Below are positions 56,196 through 64,000 of a stretch of 64,000 nt of DNA, piece by piece. The notes beneath the pieces are model-generated. The model was not told the origin of the DNA. It did not search any database and worked only from the letters and a program-made list of their open reading frames with translations. The position numbers and the translations under genes were made by a program. The first letter of the stretch is position 1, and each line of letters opens with the position of its first letter. The DNA comes from Alcaligenaceae bacterium (GTDB lineage: Bacteria; Pseudomonadota; Gammaproteobacteria; Burkholderiales; Burkholderiaceae_B), in assembly GCA_013416405.1 (NCBI GenBank), contig JACCET010000007.1:145892-209891 (forward strand). The letters run 5' to 3'.

Positions 56196-56900
56196 ATGAC
56201 ACGCTGCAAGTCGTTTGCGGCGGGCATAATCCTGTCCGCTGCCTTTCTAAATTCTGCCCATGCCAGCGGCATCCCCACCGTCGATGCGGCAACGATCGCC
56301 CAATTGCAGGAGCAACTGCTGACCGCCCGGGACCAATTGAAGAATCTAACCGATCAGCTAGCTACAGCCAAAAGTCAGCTGGCTGCTTTCACACAGTCCA
56401 GCGGCTACGGTAACGTTGTCGGCAACGCCGATATTCGGAACCAACTGCGCGCTGCCCTGCCATCCAATGCTCAGAGCCTACTGGACCGCTCGGGAGGGTC
56501 GAGCCTGGATGGCGATGTAGGCCGCATCACAGACGAGGTGATGGCTCCCGTGAATTTTCAGAAGGATCGCCAGAGCCTGTCCAGGCGCTCTCTGAATATT
56601 GAGGCCACATCCAAGGCCATGAGCGAACGGGCCTATGATTCCATGACTCGACGCCTAGCCAACGTAGATGCTTTACAGAACAAGATCAATCAGACAACAA
56701 ACCCAAAGGAAATCGCGGAACTACAGGCTCGCATTCAGATAGAGCAGGCCAACATTCAAGCGGAGCAGACACGGATTCAGCTAGCATCCCAACAACTGGA
56801 TGCCGAGCGCAATCTATTGCAGGCGCGAGCACAGCAAGTGTATAGGGGTTGGTTTGGTAGCACCACTAATGCCAGCGATGCCACCAATCCTGCAAAGTGA
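56196..56900 (+). CDS. virB5: VirB5-like minor pilin
   Basis: A 234-residue secreted protein. After a signal peptide (cleavage likely after NSAHA, about residue 25) it is almost entirely helical with heptad-like repeats (AQLQEQLLTARDQLKNLTDQ), typical of VirB5/TrbJ, the pilus-tip adhesion protein. There are no cysteines in the mature part. The start at 56196 follows CTGGAG. It precedes virB6 by 9 bp. Confidence 0.83.
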   Translation: MTRCKSFAAGIILSAAFLNSAHASGIPTVDAATIAQLQEQLLTARDQLKNLTDQLATAKSQLAAFTQSSGYGNVVGNADIRNQLRAALPSNAQSLLDRSGGSSLDGDVGRITDEVMAPVNFQKDRQSLSRRSLNIEATSKAMSERAYDSMTRRLANVDALQNKINQTTNPKEIAELQARIQIEQANIQAEQTRIQLASQQLDAERNLLQARAQQVYRGWFGSTTNASDATNPAK

Positions 56901-56909
56901 GGCGGCATC

Positions 56910-57863
56910 ATGTCTAATCTGGCTCCTCCTGTCACCCCGCCGTCAGCACCCAGCGATATTGCCCAATGGGTTATGACCCAAACAGAGAATGTCCTGGATG
57001 ACGCTGTGAATGGACCCATGCAGGCTCTATTCGAGGCCTTGATGCCAGTCATCGTAGTTGGCCTCACACTTCAATTTGTCGTGTATGCGTTTGCCCTTAT
57101 GCACGGACAGAGCAATATGACGGTCACTGAGTTCTTTCGCAAAGCCATTCTAGTGGCCATCATTTCGATGATTTTCGGAGTAGGCGGCCTGTATCAGAAT
57201 GACATCGCGAAGGCTATGATTAGCCTGCCAGATGATGTGACTGAGCTAGCACTAGGTACTGGCAACGTAGCTCAAGAAGTCGACAAACTGCAGCACGAAG
57301 CCAGCGAAACGTCCAACACCATGCTAGGTGCTGACGGAGGTGACTCCATGCTTGGATTTCTTCCCTCAACCTGGGAAGTGCTCGTCAGCATCTTGGCCAC
57401 ACTGGTACGCATCAATGCTGCCATCCTGGGCAGCATCATCATGGTAATCATCGTGGTCTGCAAGGTAGGGATAGCACTCATCGTCGCTGCCGGACCGATT
57501 TTTATAGCAGCTACTCTGTTTGAACCCACCAAGCCGCTGTTTAACAGTTGGGTCTCACAAGCCCTTAACTTCGTGTTTCTGGCGCTGCTAGCAGGACTCA
57601 TCTTTGGATTGCTGCTACAGATGAACATTCAGCTTATTCGCATGGTTGCAGACCAAATCAACGCTGGTGATCAGGACATTATGTCTCTCTTTGGAGCCCA
57701 AACATTGGTCGGCATCGCCAGCCTTGTCATCATGGTCATGATCCCAGGCCTCGCCGCCGGTCTCTCCAACGGCTTCGGCGCTCAGCTCGGTGTGGGTACC
57801 GCTGCCAAAGGGGCGTTCTCAATGCTACGGCTGCGTAGCATGCTGCGCCTGCGCGCCAAATAG
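56910..57863 (+). CDS. virB6: VirB6-like polytopic channel protein
   Basis: A 317-residue inner-membrane protein with five to six helices (for example VIVVGLTLQFVVYAFALMHG and AAILGSIIMVIIVVCKVGIA). A central loop and the conserved VAAGPIFIAATLFEPTKPLF segment (the TrbL/VirB6 signature) are present. It forms the inner part of the DNA channel. Confidence 0.88.
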   Translation: MSNLAPPVTPPSAPSDIAQWVMTQTENVLDDAVNGPMQALFEALMPVIVVGLTLQFVVYAFALMHGQSNMTVTEFFRKAILVAIISMIFGVGGLYQNDIAKAMISLPDDVTELALGTGNVAQEVDKLQHEASETSNTMLGADGGDSMLGFLPSTWEVLVSILATLVRINAAILGSIIMVIIVVCKVGIALIVAAGPIFIAATLFEPTKPLFNSWVSQALNFVFLALLAGLIFGLLLQMNIQLIRMVADQINAGDQDIMSLFGAQTLVGIASLVIMVMIPGLAAGLSNGFGAQLGVGTAAKGAFSMLRLRSMLRLRAK

Positions 57864-57951
57864 GCAGTCCGCCTGTCGGCCCATGCCGGGCCAATCGCCC
57901 TACCATCCATCCCCAATCCTTCTGCCGGTCCGGCAGGATAGGAACCTTTCT

Positions 57952-58089
57952 ATGAAAAACCTCTTTGCCGCCCTCGCGCTGGCCGGGCTGCTGACTGGTT
58001 GCGCCTTTCATGCGCCCCAGCCGCCGAAACCGGCCGATACGTCACGCGTGCCGGTCAATGCCACGCCGCCTCTTTTCAAAGGAGTTTGA
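57952..58089 (+). CDS. virB7: VirB7-like small lipoprotein
   Basis: A 45-residue lipoprotein. The signal ends in the lipobox LTGC (MKNLFAALALAGLLTGCAFH), so the mature form would start at Cys17. The mature part is short and Pro-rich. VirB7 anchors VirB9 in the outer membrane. AGGATAGGA lies before the ATG, just after the palindrome CTGCCGG-T-CCGGCAG (57922-57936). It is followed 3 bp later by virB8. Confidence 0.75.
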   Translation: MKNLFAALALAGLLTGCAFHAPQPPKPADTSRVPVNATPPLFKGV

Positions 58090-58092
58090 CTC

Positions 58093-58779
58093 GTGTCCGC
58101 ATCACTTAAATCCGAAGACGTTGCCGCTTACCTGGAGCAGTCGCGCGGCCTGGAGCGCGATCACCTCGGCGAGCTCGTCAGCAGCCGTAAACGGGCCTGG
58201 CAGGTGGCCCTCGGTGCAGGCCTGATCGCCCTGGCCTCCATCGCTGCTGTTGCTGGCCTCACCCCTTTGAAGCAGCCGCCTGAAATGTATGTGGTCCGCG
58301 TCGATAGCGCCACCGGCTCCATCGAACATGTCAGCACCCTGGGCCAGCCGCTCGAAGACTACGGTCAGCGCATCGCCAAGTATTTTTTGAATACGTACGT
58401 GCTGAACTGCGAGGGCTATAGCTGGCAGACGATACAGGAGCAATTCGACACGTGCGCCCTGCTGTCTTCTGCACCCATCCAGACGCAGTACGGAAAACGA
58501 TTCGAAGGGCAGGACGCCGTCACGACACGCCTCGGTACTCAGGGCACAGTCGATGTGCAGGTTCATTCGATCACATTGGGTGCCAACCAGGCCGCCATCG
58601 TGCGCTTTACCAAGACAGAGCGGGAAATCACCACGGGCAACATTACCAAGGCTCAGCACCTGATTGCCACCATGGCTTACCAATACACCGACGTGCCGCT
58701 CACCGAAGAGGTCGCCCGCCTGAACCCGCTGGGCTTTCAGGTCATGCGCTATGACTTGGCTGCCGACTTGTCGCGCTGA
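58093..58779 (+). CDS. virB8: VirB8-like inner-membrane protein
   Basis: A 228-residue protein. A short cytoplasmic N-terminus is followed by one membrane helix (AWQVALGAGLIALASIAAVA, about residues 35-54). The rest is a periplasmic NTF2-like domain (EMYVVRVDSATGSIEHVSTL) with the terminal FQVMRYDLAADL. The start is a GTG at 58093 with AAAGGAG well placed before it. VirB8 nucleates channel assembly. Confidence 0.9.
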   Translation: MSASLKSEDVAAYLEQSRGLERDHLGELVSSRKRAWQVALGAGLIALASIAAVAGLTPLKQPPEMYVVRVDSATGSIEHVSTLGQPLEDYGQRIAKYFLNTYVLNCEGYSWQTIQEQFDTCALLSSAPIQTQYGKRFEGQDAVTTRLGTQGTVDVQVHSITLGANQAAIVRFTKTEREITTGNITKAQHLIATMAYQYTDVPLTEEVARLNPLGFQVMRYDLAADLSR

Positions 58780-58806
58780 CACCGACAAGGATCTGAAGGA
58801 ATTCTT

Positions 58807-59694
58807 ATGTTTAAACATTTCCCCAGTCGGCAGGCGCTGGCGTTGCTTCTTTGCCTGGCCATCCCTGCTAGCGCGCTGGCGCTGGAGACCCCTCGTTCCT
58901 CGCGGCTCGACCACCGCGTGCGCTATGTCAATTACAACGACGCCAATGTCATCCAGCTCAACGCCGTGATCGGCGTGGCCACCCATATCGTGCTGGAGCC
59001 CGGCGAAAAATACGTCTACCACGTCTTTGGCGATAGCCAAGCCTATGCGTTTACCTACAAGAACAATCATCTGTTCTTCAAACCCACGGCAGAAGAAGCC
59101 AACACCAACCTTATCGTCGTCACTGACAGGCGCGATTACAGCTTCAGGCTCTCGTACAGCGACAACCGCAATTCAGCCGCCTTGTACAAACTCGTGGTTC
59201 GTTATCCAGAGGTTCAAGCCAGGCAACGAACCCAGGCCGCACAAAAGGCTGCGATTGAGCGATCCTTACAAGCCGTCAGCTCGAACATGAACTGGCAGGC
59301 CTACACCCGCAGCGGCGACGCGGCCATCGCGCCGGTACACGCCTGGGATGACGGTCGTCAGACCTGGCTGCAGTTTGCACCGCAAGCCGACATTCCGGCC
59401 GTGTACCGCGTCACGCCTGACGGCCAGGAAGTCATCACCAATCACCACATGGCAGATGAACGCACCATGGTGCTGCATCGCACGTCTGCCTTATGGCACC
59501 TTCGCCTGGGCGACCAAGTGCTGGCGATTCACAACGACGCCTACGGCATCACACCCGTACCAGCACATACCGGGACGGCATCACCCGCAGTCAGACGCAG
59601 CATCAAGGGTAGTGCGAGCCCGCAGTCGCCCACTGCGGCACCTGTGCCCACCATCCGCATACGCGAAGCCACGCAAGAAAGGAATTCCCCATGA
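58807..59694 (+). CDS. virB9: VirB9-like outer-membrane core protein
   Basis: A 295-residue secreted protein. A signal peptide (cleavage after ASALA, about residue 23) is followed by the N-terminal VirB9 domain (VRYVNYNDANVIQLNAVIGV; THIVLEPGEKYVYHVFGDSQ). After the linker comes the CagX-like C-terminal domain (WQAYTRSGDAAIAPVHAWDD; WLQFAPQADIPAVYRVTPDG). The C-terminal 45 residues are Ser/Ala/Pro-rich. The stop overlaps the virB10 start (ATGA). Confidence 0.92.
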   Translation: MFKHFPSRQALALLLCLAIPASALALETPRSSRLDHRVRYVNYNDANVIQLNAVIGVATHIVLEPGEKYVYHVFGDSQAYAFTYKNNHLFFKPTAEEANTNLIVVTDRRDYSFRLSYSDNRNSAALYKLVVRYPEVQARQRTQAAQKAAIERSLQAVSSNMNWQAYTRSGDAAIAPVHAWDDGRQTWLQFAPQADIPAVYRVTPDGQEVITNHHMADERTMVLHRTSALWHLRLGDQVLAIHNDAYGITPVPAHTGTASPAVRRSIKGSASPQSPTAAPVPTIRIREATQERNSP

Positions 59695-60818
59695 CGGAAA
59701 AGGAACAAGATCAGGCACAAGCCTCGCAAGAGGGGAACCCTAAAGACGCTAATCTGGAGCGGGAAACACTGAATCTGGAAGCAACCGGGCGCAGCGCCCC
59801 ACGCGGTGCCCGCGCTTTTCTGTGGCTCACCATCCTGATCGCTGTGGCAGTGGCTGCCGGTGTGCTCATGAAGGTCTGGAGCCGCGAACCAGCGGCAAAA
59901 GCCGATAGCGGTCTGGAAGCCGATCAAAGCGGCATTACCAATCGCCTCAAAGCCCCCAAGGTCGAGCGCCCCACGCCACCTCCAACACTGCCGCCTCCGA
60001 CACCCGAACCAACGGTGGCGCCCAGCTACAACGTCCCGCCACCCATGCCCGCAGCTCCACCTCCTGTCGATGAACTTACCCAGCGTCGGCTGACCAGTCC
60101 ACTACAGGCCGGTGGTGCAGACGCAAGCGCCGCGACCCCAAGCCAGTCAAATGGCCCTCAAGGCCCTTATAGCGATGCTGGCCCTCTGGCCGACAAGCTG
60201 CGACCGCTGGAGCTGGCCCCATCAGTGGCCGGGCAACTGGGTGACCGCAACTTCCTGCTCACGCAAGGCACCATGATCGACTGCACCCTGCAGACAAAAC
60301 TGGTCAGCGCCCAGTCCGGGCTTCTGACGTGTCTGGCCACACACGATGTCATGAGCGCCAACGGCAAGGTCAAGCTCATTGATGCCGGCACCAAATTCAC
60401 GGGCTACCAGTCTGGAGGCATACAGCAAGGCCAGGCCCGCGCCTTTGTGACCTGGAACCGACTGGAAACGCCTACCGGCGTCATCGTGAACCTGAGTTCC
60501 CCCGGCACAGGCCCGCTGGGCGAAGCGGGATTGGGCGGGCATATCGACAACCACTTCTGGGAACGCTTTGGCAACGCCATTCTACTTTCTCTGGTGGGCG
60601 ACTTCGGTAACTGGGCATCCAATCAAGGGCAATCGGGCAGCAACAACATCCGCTTTGACAACACCGCCGAAGGCGGACAGGAAGCGGTCGCAAAGATTTT
60701 GGAGAAGTCCCTGGACATTCCTCCCACCCTTTACAAGAACCAGGGCGAGCGTATCGGCATCATGGTCGCCCGTGATCTGGATTTCAGTCACGTCTATGAG
60801 CTTGAACCCATCCACTGA
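59691..60818 (+). CDS. virB10: VirB10-like TonB-type core protein
   Basis: A 375-residue protein spanning both membranes. A short cytoplasmic tail and one helix (AFLWLTILIAVAVAAGVLMK, about residues 43-62) are followed by a long Pro-rich linker (PPPTLPPPTPEPTVAP region). The C-terminal beta-barrel domain has LTQGTMIDCTLQTKLVSAQS, VTWNRLETPTGVIVNLSSPG and the antenna region around FWERFGNAILLSLVGDFGNW. It couples inner-membrane energy to the outer-membrane core. The C-terminus overlaps virB11 by 23 bp. Confidence 0.93.
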   Translation: MTEKEQDQAQASQEGNPKDANLERETLNLEATGRSAPRGARAFLWLTILIAVAVAAGVLMKVWSREPAAKADSGLEADQSGITNRLKAPKVERPTPPPTLPPPTPEPTVAPSYNVPPPMPAAPPPVDELTQRRLTSPLQAGGADASAATPSQSNGPQGPYSDAGPLADKLRPLELAPSVAGQLGDRNFLLTQGTMIDCTLQTKLVSAQSGLLTCLATHDVMSANGKVKLIDAGTKFTGYQSGGIQQGQARAFVTWNRLETPTGVIVNLSSPGTGPLGEAGLGGHIDNHFWERFGNAILLSLVGDFGNWASNQGQSGSNNIRFDNTAEGGQEAVAKILEKSLDIPPTLYKNQGERIGIMVARDLDFSHVYELEPIH

Positions 60819-61815
60819 AGCCATCTCCTTTGATCGATCCATTGCGGTTCGCACCTTTCTGCGACCTTTTTCCAAACATCAGGAGGATCCCAATGTCACT
60901 GAAATCGCCATCGTGCGAGCCGGTGAGCTTTACACCCGCACACGCGGTGCCTGGCAGCTTCACGAGTGCCCCAAGCTTTCCTACCCCCACCTGGAGGCCC
61001 TGGCCACGGCGCTGGCCGCGTACAACCACATGGCACGCAGCCCCATTCAATCTGTCGTCCTGCCCGATGGCGAGCGCGGCCAGATCGTGCTGCCACCGGC
61101 CTGCATTGACGGCACGCTGGCCATCAACATTCGCAAGCACGCCCAAGTGGCGCTCTCCCTGGAGGAACTGCACGCACAAGGCGCGTTTGAGGCCACCCAT
61201 GACGCCGCCGCCCAATACACGCCAGACGGTACTTCAAGAACCGATCAAGAACTGATGGGGCTGAAGGATGCTGGTGATATTCCCGGATTCCTGCTCGCTG
61301 CCATTCAGGCTCGCAAGAACCTGGTCATTTCCGGCGCAACAGGTTCGGGCAAAACCACCTTTGCAAGATCGCTAATCGACCGGGTGCCCGTCGATGAACG
61401 CCTGGTCACCATTGAAGACGTGCATGAGCTCATTCTGCCCCGGCACAGAAACCGCATTCATCTGATGTATGGCGGCACACGCGGTCGGGTTTCGGCCACC
61501 GAAAGCTTGGCCGCCTGCATGCGCTTATCGCCAGACCGGATATTCCTGGCCGAGCTGCGCGGCCCTGAAACCTGGGATTACCTGGCGGCCTTAAATACCG
61601 GCCATCCAGGATCCGTCACCACCACCCACGCCAATGGGGCCGCCGATGCCTTTGACCGGCTGGCGATGCTCATCAAGCAATCACCCACGGGCGGCAACCT
61701 TGATCTGCCAACCATTCAAACATTTCTGCGCCAGACCGTAGACATCGTGCTGCATTTCGAGCGGTTTCGACTGAAAGAGCTCTGGTTTGAGCCCAGGCGG
61801 CAGATCAACACCTGA
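60796..61815 (+). CDS. virB11: VirB11-type hexameric ATPase
   Basis: A 339-residue traffic ATPase. The N-terminal domain opens MSLNPSTEAISFDRSIAVRT. The catalytic part has Walker A SGATGSGKTTFARS at about residue 179, the Asp box LVTIEDVHELIL, Walker B-like PDRIFLAELRGPETWDYLAA, and the His box TGHPGSVTTTHANGA. The start at 60796 lies inside the virB10 3' end, with a weak ribosome-binding site, suggesting coupling. It is the last gene of the virB series. Confidence 0.93.
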   Translation: MSLNPSTEAISFDRSIAVRTFLRPFSKHQEDPNVTEIAIVRAGELYTRTRGAWQLHECPKLSYPHLEALATALAAYNHMARSPIQSVVLPDGERGQIVLPPACIDGTLAINIRKHAQVALSLEELHAQGAFEATHDAAAQYTPDGTSRTDQELMGLKDAGDIPGFLLAAIQARKNLVISGATGSGKTTFARSLIDRVPVDERLVTIEDVHELILPRHRNRIHLMYGGTRGRVSATESLAACMRLSPDRIFLAELRGPETWDYLAALNTGHPGSVTTTHANGAADAFDRLAMLIKQSPTGGNLDLPTIQTFLRQTVDIVLHFERFRLKELWFEPRRQINT

Positions 61816-61870
61816 GTCACCCACGCCCTGAGAGGCACCCGTTTCCATCCTTGCGGCCGGACATCGCTTT

Positions 61871-61927
61871 GCCTGCCCGCACCTACCCCTGAACCCGTGT
61901 GAGGCACTGCACACGTTCCGGGCAGGC
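61871..61927 (+). promoter_or_regulatory. Nested inverted repeats upstream of the replication gene
   Basis: GCCTGCCC (61871-61878) pairs with GGGCAGGC (61920-61927). Inside that, CGTGTG (61896-61901) pairs with CACACG (61910-61915) around the loop AGGCACTG. It starts 86 bp and ends 30 bp before the rep ATG, so it could be an operator or a transcript structure controlling initiator synthesis. Function is not shown. Confidence 0.45.
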
Positions 61928-61956
61928 CTTGTATGGGCTCGCCTGGAGCTTTACCC

Positions 61957-62877
61957 ATGACCTCATCATCCACACGCCTGCCCTTTCACAAGGATAAGAA
62001 CCTTCTGCGCCTGTCAGCAGCCATGCAACGTGCTCAGCAAAAAGCCACCCAGGCACTGGCCGCCGCAGCACAAAAGCAGGCCGCAACCCCTACACCATTC
62101 ATACTGCCCGGTATCAATGAAACGGCACGCGCCATTCCGAATTACATCGCCCGTAGTGCCATCTTCGCACCGGTTCGCCGGGGCTGGCGCACACTGCATG
62201 ACGACACCGTATTTCTGGAAGGCAGCAACATTCTGCTCAAAGGTTCCGGCAAACAGTTGAGCGAAGACCACGCCGACATCTGGATGCACGCGATGTACCT
62301 GCAGACGACAGCGCTATTGGGCGAAGCACCAACGATCAACCGAGCCGACTTCCTACGCGGCATGGGCCGGCCCACAGGCGGCAGCGCCTACGAATGGCTG
62401 CATGAAAGCATGAAAGACTTGGCTCGTTTCACCCTGTGCATCGAAGCCCGCAGAAAGGATGGCTCAGTCAAATACAGCTATGGCAAGAACCCTTCGACCC
62501 GAGTCCTAGCCATGCTGGGCGGCTTCGATTACCACGAACCGACCGGTAGCTATACGCTGTACGCCGATCCTCGTTGGGCACAAATCTTCGGCAATCGCGA
62601 GTATGCCCTGGTTGACTGGGCCAAGCGCCTGCAAATGCGTCATGACCTGTCCAAAAGCTTGCAACGCCTGATCGGCACGTCCGCCGACATCCAGCAGAAA
62701 TACAGCCTGGACATTCTCAAGCAACGCGCTCAATACACTGGCCGCATGCGTGATTTTCGAACGAGCCTGGAGCGCAGTCTGACGGAGCTGGAGGCCCTGA
62801 AAGTGATCGCCGAACCACGCATAGAAGCCGCCACCAAAGGCCACGAACAAGCCGTTTGGACACGTCTCGATCGTTAG
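61957..62877 (+). CDS. TrfA-like plasmid replication initiator
   Basis: A 306-residue protein with the TrfA-family domain. After a basic Ala-rich N-terminal part, it shows IPNYIARSAIFAPVRRGWRT, the motif near LKGSGKQLSEDHADIWMHAM, and FLRGMGRPTGGSAYEWLHES, all in the order seen in the IncP TrfA family. It would bind the iterons that lie directly downstream and start replication at that origin. The start at 61957 follows CTGGAG; the frame from 61933 has no ribosome-binding site. Whether it is active is unknown. Confidence 0.8.
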   Translation: MTSSSTRLPFHKDKNLLRLSAAMQRAQQKATQALAAAAQKQAATPTPFILPGINETARAIPNYIARSAIFAPVRRGWRTLHDDTVFLEGSNILLKGSGKQLSEDHADIWMHAMYLQTTALLGEAPTINRADFLRGMGRPTGGSAYEWLHESMKDLARFTLCIEARRKDGSVKYSYGKNPSTRVLAMLGGFDYHEPTGSYTLYADPRWAQIFGNREYALVDWAKRLQMRHDLSKSLQRLIGTSADIQQKYSLDILKQRAQYTGRMRDFRTSLERSLTELEALKVIAEPRIEAATKGHEQAVWTRLDR

Positions 62878-62885
62878 ATTTTCTA

Positions 62886-63044
62886 TCGTAATAGCATCGC
62901 GCATATGCCCCTCAGGACCGATTTTCAGCGCCTTCTCAGCCTGTGGATAAGTGCTTTTTACCGTCGTCATAGCATCGCGCCTGCATCGTCATAAGATCGC
63001 GGCTTTTCGTCATAGCATCGCGCTTTATCGTCATAACATCGCGC
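62886..63044 (+). repeat. Iteron array: five copies of a 17-bp repeat (oriV)
   Basis: The consensus TCGTCATAGCATCGCGC occurs at 62964-62980 and 63007-63023 exactly. It occurs with one to three changes at 62886-62902, 62986-63002 and 63028-63044. The last four are spaced 21-22 bp, two turns of the DNA helix; the first is 78 bp away. Together with the flanking initiator gene and DnaA boxes this is the form of an iteron-controlled plasmid origin such as that of RK2. Confidence 0.9.
62942..62950. promoter_or_regulatory. DnaA box within the iteron region
   Basis: TGTGGATAA is the exact complement of the consensus DnaA box TTATCCACA. It lies between the first and second iterons. Confidence 0.8.
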
Positions 63045-63095
63045 ATCATTTTTGGAAACCCGCATGAACAGGCGCTTTCCAGCCATCAGAACGCC

Positions 63096-63118
63096 TTCTA
63101 CCTTATTTCTACCTTATT
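63096..63118 (+). repeat. AT-rich tandem repeat, candidate DNA-unwinding element
   Basis: TTCTACCTTATT occurs twice in tandem with an 11-bp period (63096 and 63107), followed by a partial third (TACC). Short tandem AT-richer repeats next to iterons are where plasmid origins open. Confidence 0.6.
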
Positions 63119-63133
63119 ACTACCAGCAAGTCC

Positions 63134-63142
63134 TGTGGATAA
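63134..63142. promoter_or_regulatory. Second DnaA box downstream of the unwinding element
   Basis: TGTGGATAA, again a perfect match to the DnaA box consensus complement, closes the origin region. From here to 63326 no further feature is seen apart from the ribosome-binding site of the next gene. Confidence 0.75.
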
Positions 63143-63326
63143 GTCCAACTCCCGCTCCACCTGATCGCAACACCTTGCCTGCATAATCCAGGCCGTTTTG
63201 AATTGCCACGTTGAGCAGCCGCATCGCGGCTGCATCGGTCTGCAATTGACCACATCCGCCCTTTCGGACACACCTCATCCTCATCCCCCATCACTGCCCT
63301 TCAAGCTGCTGGGCAAAGGAGTCCTC

Positions 63327-63785
63327 ATGCACTCGACCATCGACACCCGGATATTGCACATCGTGCAACAAGCCGCCCACTACGGCATTGGCACCATGAG
63401 CCTGGGCGAAGCACTCACTGCCGCCCTGGTGCTGGATCGCAGCGACTGGCTGCGCGAGCGTGGCTACAGCATCGCCCAAGCCCTGGATCGAATCGGTCCG
63501 GAATGGGCTGCCCGCCTCTGCACCGTGGCCCGGCAATTTCACACCGAAGTGACTCACGCCCGACTTCGGTTTTCATTCGAGATCATCCCTCACCACTCCG
63601 ACTCCGGCGGCTACACCCTGCGCCTGCTGAGCGACGGTCAGGAAGTCGGCGGCGGACGTTTCTCCGCACGTGGCAGGTCGGTCCAGTTCGCAGACGAACA
63701 ATCTGCCTACGACGAAGCCCTGGCCGTCGGCTGCGCCTGGCTGGAAGGCAAGCAGACCGAGGTCTTTCCTGAGCTGTCGCACTAA
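63327..63785 (+). CDS. Conserved hypothetical plasmid protein
   Basis: A 152-residue soluble protein (MHSTIDTRILHIVQQAAHYG; SGGYTLRLLSDGQEVGGGRF). The ATG at 63327 is preceded by AAAGGAG, which decides the start against the frame from 63198. There is no signal or membrane segment. I do not recognise the family. It lies behind the origin and could be part of a maintenance or host-adaptation module. Confidence 0.6.
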   Translation: MHSTIDTRILHIVQQAAHYGIGTMSLGEALTAALVLDRSDWLRERGYSIAQALDRIGPEWAARLCTVARQFHTEVTHARLRFSFEIIPHHSDSGGYTLRLLSDGQEVGGGRFSARGRSVQFADEQSAYDEALAVGCAWLEGKQTEVFPELSH

Positions 63786-63819
63786 GCGGCACTGTCTTCA
63801 ACCCAACTCCTGGAAACCT

Positions 63820-64000
63820 ATGTACTCACCCCAACCCGTGTCACGCTATCGGGCCGTACTTTCTGCCCTCGATCCACGCATCAGCCTTTCAGCCCAACTA
63901 CGCGCGCTGTTTCCAATGATCGAAGCCGAGTTTGCTGCAGGTGTGCCACACGCCGCCGTACTGGAGGATTTGGCCGCTGCAGGTCTGACCGTGCAACGCA
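63820..64000 (+). CDS. Small plasmid-type protein, truncated by the window edge
   Basis: The start of a gene of which 60 codons are visible (MYSPQPVSRYRAVLSALDPR; ALFPMIEAEFAAGVPHAAVL). The Ala-rich helical pattern and the AGLTV segment resemble the N-terminus of small DNA-binding or mobilisation accessory proteins of plasmids, but no family is assigned. The ATG at 63820 follows TGGAAA. Confidence 0.4.
   Translation, partial: MYSPQPVSRYRAVLSALDPRISLSAQLRALFPMIEAEFAAGVPHAAVLEDLAAAGLTVQR

Noticed and set aside
62886..63044. CRISPR array
   Set aside because: The repeats are 17 bp with 4-5 bp between them, there are no spacers of constant length, and they lie beside a replication initiator. They are iterons.

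Overview
The window looks like a chromosomal segment of a betaproteobacterium of the Alcaligenaceae/Burkholderiales type (Bordetella, Achromobacter, Pusillimonas and relatives). This rests on the gene sets: a 14-gene nuo operon followed by a DUF2818 gene, a tsaB-rimI fusion, ompR-envZ, a GC-rich coding style and a classical burkholderial trimeric porin. No rRNA, complete tRNA or CRISPR array was seen.

Layout. 1-13,100 is housekeeping: the N-terminal half of smc (minus), lplT, a family-4 uracil-DNA glycosylase behind a tsaB-rimI fusion, the ompR-envZ two-component pair, an AhpC-type peroxiredoxin, ispF-ispD (minus), and mfd diverging from ispD by only a few bases. 13,100-21,400 is an accessory patch. 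A TetR-controlled redox cassette (TetR, a Gfo/Idh gene reduced by internal deletion, an LLM flavin oxidoreductase, an aldo/keto reductase) is followed by a GNAT protein, a small membrane protein, a second LLM enzyme, a VOC protein, and a nickel/cobalt-type repressor plus MFS exporter with a G-tract operator. It ends in repeat-rich DNA: a 34-nt hairpin, a 141-bp MITE-like element with 18-bp inverted ends, and a roughly 260-bp imperfect hairpin. 21,400-39,950 holds serB, a large MscS-type channel and, on the minus strand, nuoABCDEFGHIJKLMN plus a DUF2818 gene, encoding the whole of respiratory complex I. 40,188-49,420 holds a porin with a strong terminator, a cytochrome b561 remnant, an orphan MobA-like nucleotidyltransferase, a sulP-chrA anion-transport pair, an ABC exporter, a DODA-type dioxygenase and its divergent LysR regulator.

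49,420-50,110 is a scarred junction. It carries fragments of a short-chain dehydrogenase and a nitroreductase, a perfect palindrome, a hairpin terminator and a tRNA-3'-end-like sequence. From there to the right edge the DNA is plasmid backbone: a ribbon-helix-helix protein, a TrbM/KikA-like protein, virB1 to virB11 (a P-type type IV secretion/mating-pair system) with three unassigned small genes between virB4 and virB5, a TrfA-like replication initiator, and an origin with five iterons, two perfect DnaA boxes and an AT-rich tandem repeat. The natural reading is an integrated conjugative plasmid (or an ICE carrying a theta replicon) whose relaxase, coupling protein and partition genes would lie to the right of the window.

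Gene starts were adjusted where a ribosome-binding site or family N-terminus favoured an internal start. All family calls are by motif recognition from the translated sequence, without database searches.
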